Below are positions 60,830-64,000 of a stretch of DNA of 64,000 nt, piece after piece (positions within the stretch are counted from its first letter, which is position 1; each line of letters begins with the position of its first letter). Location: contig JARGXX010000071.1 in assembly GCA_030374765.1 (NCBI GenBank), forward strand, positions 682,001 to 746,000, given 5' to 3'. The DNA comes from Agarophyton chilense. Its lineage: Eukaryota; Rhodophyta; Florideophyceae; Gracilariales; Gracilariaceae. A program made the translations under genes and the position numbers. The notes beneath the pieces were generated by a model. The model saw only the letters and a list, made by a program, of their open reading frames with translations. It searched no databases and was not told the DNA's origin.

Positions 60830-63800
60830 GTTCGGTTGGTGTTCGGAGCGCTTCCACGAACCTTGAGGTCATACCAAGGGCTTTTGGGCCTCTGTTAGCT
60901 ACTGGAATAAGTTAAATAAAGTAGTTCTTGTTCTTTCCCAAGGTCTTTCTTGTATCTCAAATGTGCGTGCCCCCGAACGGCGTCCAATCTTGAGAGCGTC
61001 CTGGGTCTTTCTCAGGTGTTTCCAAAGGACTGAATTTGATCCCTGATGCAGGAGCTACGACGACCCGTCGTGCTCCGACAAACCGTCGTGCTCCGGCGAA
61101 CCATCGTGTCCGGAGGCGGGTTGGGAGGCTTTTTGGGATTATTTGGGCCAATGTTTGGATTATTCGGACCAATGGTTGCTCCCTCCTGAAGGCCGCGCTC
61201 CGAGTGGCTTATTCTGCGCCAATAGAGGGCGAGAAAATTAGCCGGAATGGTTTGAGGCTCTTGCCAAGTATCTTTCTCAGGTGTGTAGCCGAACCAACGG
61301 ACACGGTAGCGCATAGTTCCATCTTCTCCCCGACCGGCGGAGATGATGCGCTCGATCACATATTCCGGTTGATGTTCATCCTCCGGAAGGAGAGTGTGGT
61401 CCAGAGGGGCGAATCCATCGGAGTCGGTTGGGAGCGATGGGTCATAGTAGTTGGCATTGACCATCGTGTCCGTGTGGCTAGTCGAGTCCTCGGGAACTGC
61501 CTTAGGGGGTGTGGAGACTTGAGTGTCGACCTGAGGTCGTGGTGCATCCGGTGGTCCAGGGGGCTGGGACGTTTGTGGTCCGGAGGAACTGGGAGCTCGT
61601 GTCACGCGGTCAATAGACACGGTGTCCTGTAGGCCATCAATTAGTAAAGTGATGGTGTGATCATTGGCCTTAAGGATTTTTTATGGTCCCGTAGAGCGGG
61701 GTAAGAGCTTCCGCGTAGTGTCCTCGAGTTTTTCACTGTTCCTCGGTGGCCGGTCCAGGTAAACCAGATCTCTTTTCCCAAAGGTCGGTGTGTTCCAGAC
61801 GGCCTTGTCGAAATTGAACTTGTAGCGCCGTTGGGCTTTGGTTGGTACAGCTCTGGCCGATTGGATAATGCGGTCGATGCGTCGGAGCGAGTAGCACTTC
61901 GCCTGGGTAGGAGTCAATCCTTCGGTTATGTCCTGGGGTATGGTAGACTCCTGAAGATCCATAGCTACCGGCGGCGGCGCTCTCGTTAGCGTTAAGTCGA
62001 AAGGCGATGTCCCCGTGGAAGCGTGCACCTGCGTGTTGTAGGCATAAACTAGTGGCTCGACGTATTCGTCCCAGTCCAATTGCTGCTCCGAAACGTAGTG
62101 CACCAATAGGTCCAGAAGGGTGCGTTTCAAGCGTTCGGCTCAGCCATCGGTTTGCGGGTGGTACGCCGTGGTGGTCACATGTTTGATACCTAAGGAAGCA
62201 CAGACATGCAAGAAGAATTTGGATACAAACTGGCTAACGTTATCCGTAAGGAGGTAGAGTGGCATGCCATATGGATATACCCAGTAGGACAAGAAGGTTG
62301 TGGCTACATACTTGGCTGTTGTCTTTCCTAGGGGTAGGGCTCTGGTAAGTTTGGTAAAACTATCAGTTATAACCAAAACAAACCGTTTCCCATGGGACGA
62401 CTTAGGCAAAAGCCCAAGTATATCCATTGCGACAAATTCCAGTGGACCTGCGTCGGCGAAGAGCTTCAGTTTGGCCTGATGGTTGGCACGAGACCCTCGG
62501 ATCTGTTCGCACGATGCATAGTTCCGGGCGGTTTGTCATAGGTCCTGCGCCATTAGTGGCCAGTAGAAGAACTTCCTTAGGGTCTGGTACATTCGTCGCC
62601 CTCCACGATGACCAGCAAAGCGGTGGAAATGGGCGAGGTATAGGAATCGCGCCCTAAGCGAAGTTGGAGTTACCCGTTGAAGTGCGCCATCGAGCGGTGA
62701 GTGGCGACATAATAGTCCAAATCGGTCATAGTCGAACAGGCATCCTGCGGTTCCTACCAATTGGGCTGTTTCCTTGCAGAATTCGTCTTCGACCTGCGCC
62801 TGTAGGAGTTTTTCAATAGTTGTAGGGAGGAGCTCTTTTTCCTCCGGGGCTACCGCATTAACCTGAGGTAGTGCCGAATTGGGCGGTACTGTCTCCCAGT
62901 CCAATACATATACTTCGTTCTCCTTTTCCTCGGGGTCCTCTGATTGCACCTTACCCATTAGGTCATCTGTTTCCGTATAGTAATGAGGTCAATCGTCTGT
63001 AAAGAGGGTGGGAATTAGGTCGTGGAATTGAGTGTCATCAGTTCCGTCGGTAATGATTCGCGACAGGGCATCTGCTGCATGGTGCTTGATGCCTGGAATA
63101 TAGGTTATCTCGTAGTCGTATTCTGACAGCCTGAGGCGCCACCTAGCGAGGCGACTCGATGCATCGGTCATATTGAGTAGCCAGCGGAGTGAATCATGGT
63201 CTGTACTAATGGTAAACCTGGTTCCCTCGAGGTACAGACCGAGTGTCAATACGGACCATACGATGGCTAGACATTGATTTTCGCTCGTACTGTAGTTTCC
63301 CTTCGCGCTGGTGAGCGTTACGCTCCAGTAGCCAATAGGTTGATAGTCCTTCGGTGAATCCGGTTCCTGTAGCAGTGCATAAACCACTTGGACATCAGAG
63401 ACATCTGTGTCCAGGACGAAAGGCCTATTGGGTTTTGGTATGGCCAATATGGGTGGGTTCAGCAATTTGTCCTCTAGGGTCTGAAATGCTTCGTATTGGT
63501 CGTCGGTAAGGGCCTCAAACTCCGAAGGTGTTTCTTTCTTCAGCATTGCATTTAGAGGGCCCTGGGGTTGAACCAGTTATGGAGATGGAATGTGCGCGGT
63601 AAAACGCGACTTTTCTAAGGCCTGGATAATTGGGCAAGATGTATCGATCAAAAAGGAGGTCCCTAGGATTGCCTCAGTGCCCAAGTTAGGACATACAGGA
63701 AACCACGTGAGGACTTTAAATCGTCCCAACTACAGGTAAAGTGGTACTATCCCTTTAATGTCCATTGGTCTACGAGACGCATCGGTAATCGTTGGGGTCT

Positions 63801-64000
63801 TCCTTGCCTGAACGAAATCTTACCAACCCAGTGGGAGCAGCTAAGGATGGACCAAGTTGGGACCAGCGCCTGTGTCCAATACAGCTGTGGTCACCTGAGA
63901 GTTGTTGGAACGAAGTCCTACGGTTACTCGAACTTTATAGTTCTTTTTCCTGAGGATACAGAAGGGGTCGTTACTGTGTTCCAATTTTGGTTCATTCTGA
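60830..64000 (-). mobile_element. Ty3/gypsy chromovirus-type fossil (element 2), continues past right edge
   Basis: Reading right to left on the minus strand: aspartic protease (VLDTGAGPNLVHP, ~63,870); RNase H (VLDTDVSDVQVVYALL, ~63,400; CLAIVWSVLTLGLYLEGTRF); integrase with its zinc region and core (DILGLLPKSSHGKRFVLVIT, ~62,400; LTDNVSQFVSKFF, ~62,230); a linker; and a chromodomain (YVIERIISAGRGEDGTMRYR, then VRWFGYTPEKDTWQEP, ~61,250-61,360). The layout is that of element 1, with an antisense frame beyond the chromodomain. The gag end and left LTR lie outside the window. It is a broken copy with at least four breaks and looks older than element 1. No LTR could be identified on its inner (left) side. 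Confidence 0.85.

Overview
The window is nuclear DNA from an intron-poor, gene-dense eukaryote with large retroelement islands. Several features suggest a photosynthetic alga, most plausibly a red alga. One protein has a plastid-type leader and a HutX/ChuX-like domain, there is a Shewanella-like phosphatase, genes are mostly single-exon, the three introns I could place confidently are only about 95-142 bp, and convergent genes are packed 27-83 bp apart. The organism assignment is inference; no rRNA or organelle marker is present.

Region 1 (1-5.5 kb) is very GC-rich and low in complexity. It holds the end-cut piece of a TrmH/SpoU-type RNA 2'-O-methyltransferase (minus strand), a 2H RNA phosphodiesterase (ThpR/LigT-like) and a PH-domain CAMK-type protein kinase. 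Region 2 (5.5-25.3 kb) is the main gene block: two paralogous secreted Cys-rich/coiled-coil proteins flanking a monoacylglycerol-lipase-like hydrolase, a Shewanella-like phosphatase, a plastid HutX-like protein, REV3 (catalytic subunit of DNA polymerase zeta, three exons), a NOL12/Rrp17-like nucleolar protein, a diverged aquaporin, a probable multi-exon gene of unknown function, and RRP6/EXOSC10.

Region 3 (about 26.9-38.5 kb) is one Ty3/gypsy chromovirus-type LTR element. Its two end repeats match over 721 bp with about 2.6% difference by hand count. It carries a long antisense reading frame between the chromodomain and the right repeat. Region 4 (38.5-44.6 kb) is decayed mobile DNA: a probable spliced gene abutting the right LTR with a zinc cluster and a Helitron-N-like motif, a pair of perfect tandem hairpins, and a dead PIF/Harbinger transposase. 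Region 5 (44.6-53.5 kb) is a second host block: a small membrane-anchored protein, an SMP/C2 lipid-transfer protein, EMC10, and a DHX57-like UBA-RWD-DExH helicase whose short first exon I could join by a clear splice pair.

Region 6 (53.7-64 kb) is a nest of elements: a 1.3-kb Tc1/mariner element, a Ty1/copia fossil, a 1.3-kb foldback element with 440-bp inverted arms and tRNA-like Pol III boxes at both ends, and a second Ty3/gypsy fossil on the minus strand. This second element also has a long antisense frame just past its chromodomain, sharing local motifs with the first. The most novel signals are this antisense accessory gene, which has a dsRNA-binding-like segment in element 1, and the tRNA-headed foldback element beside it.
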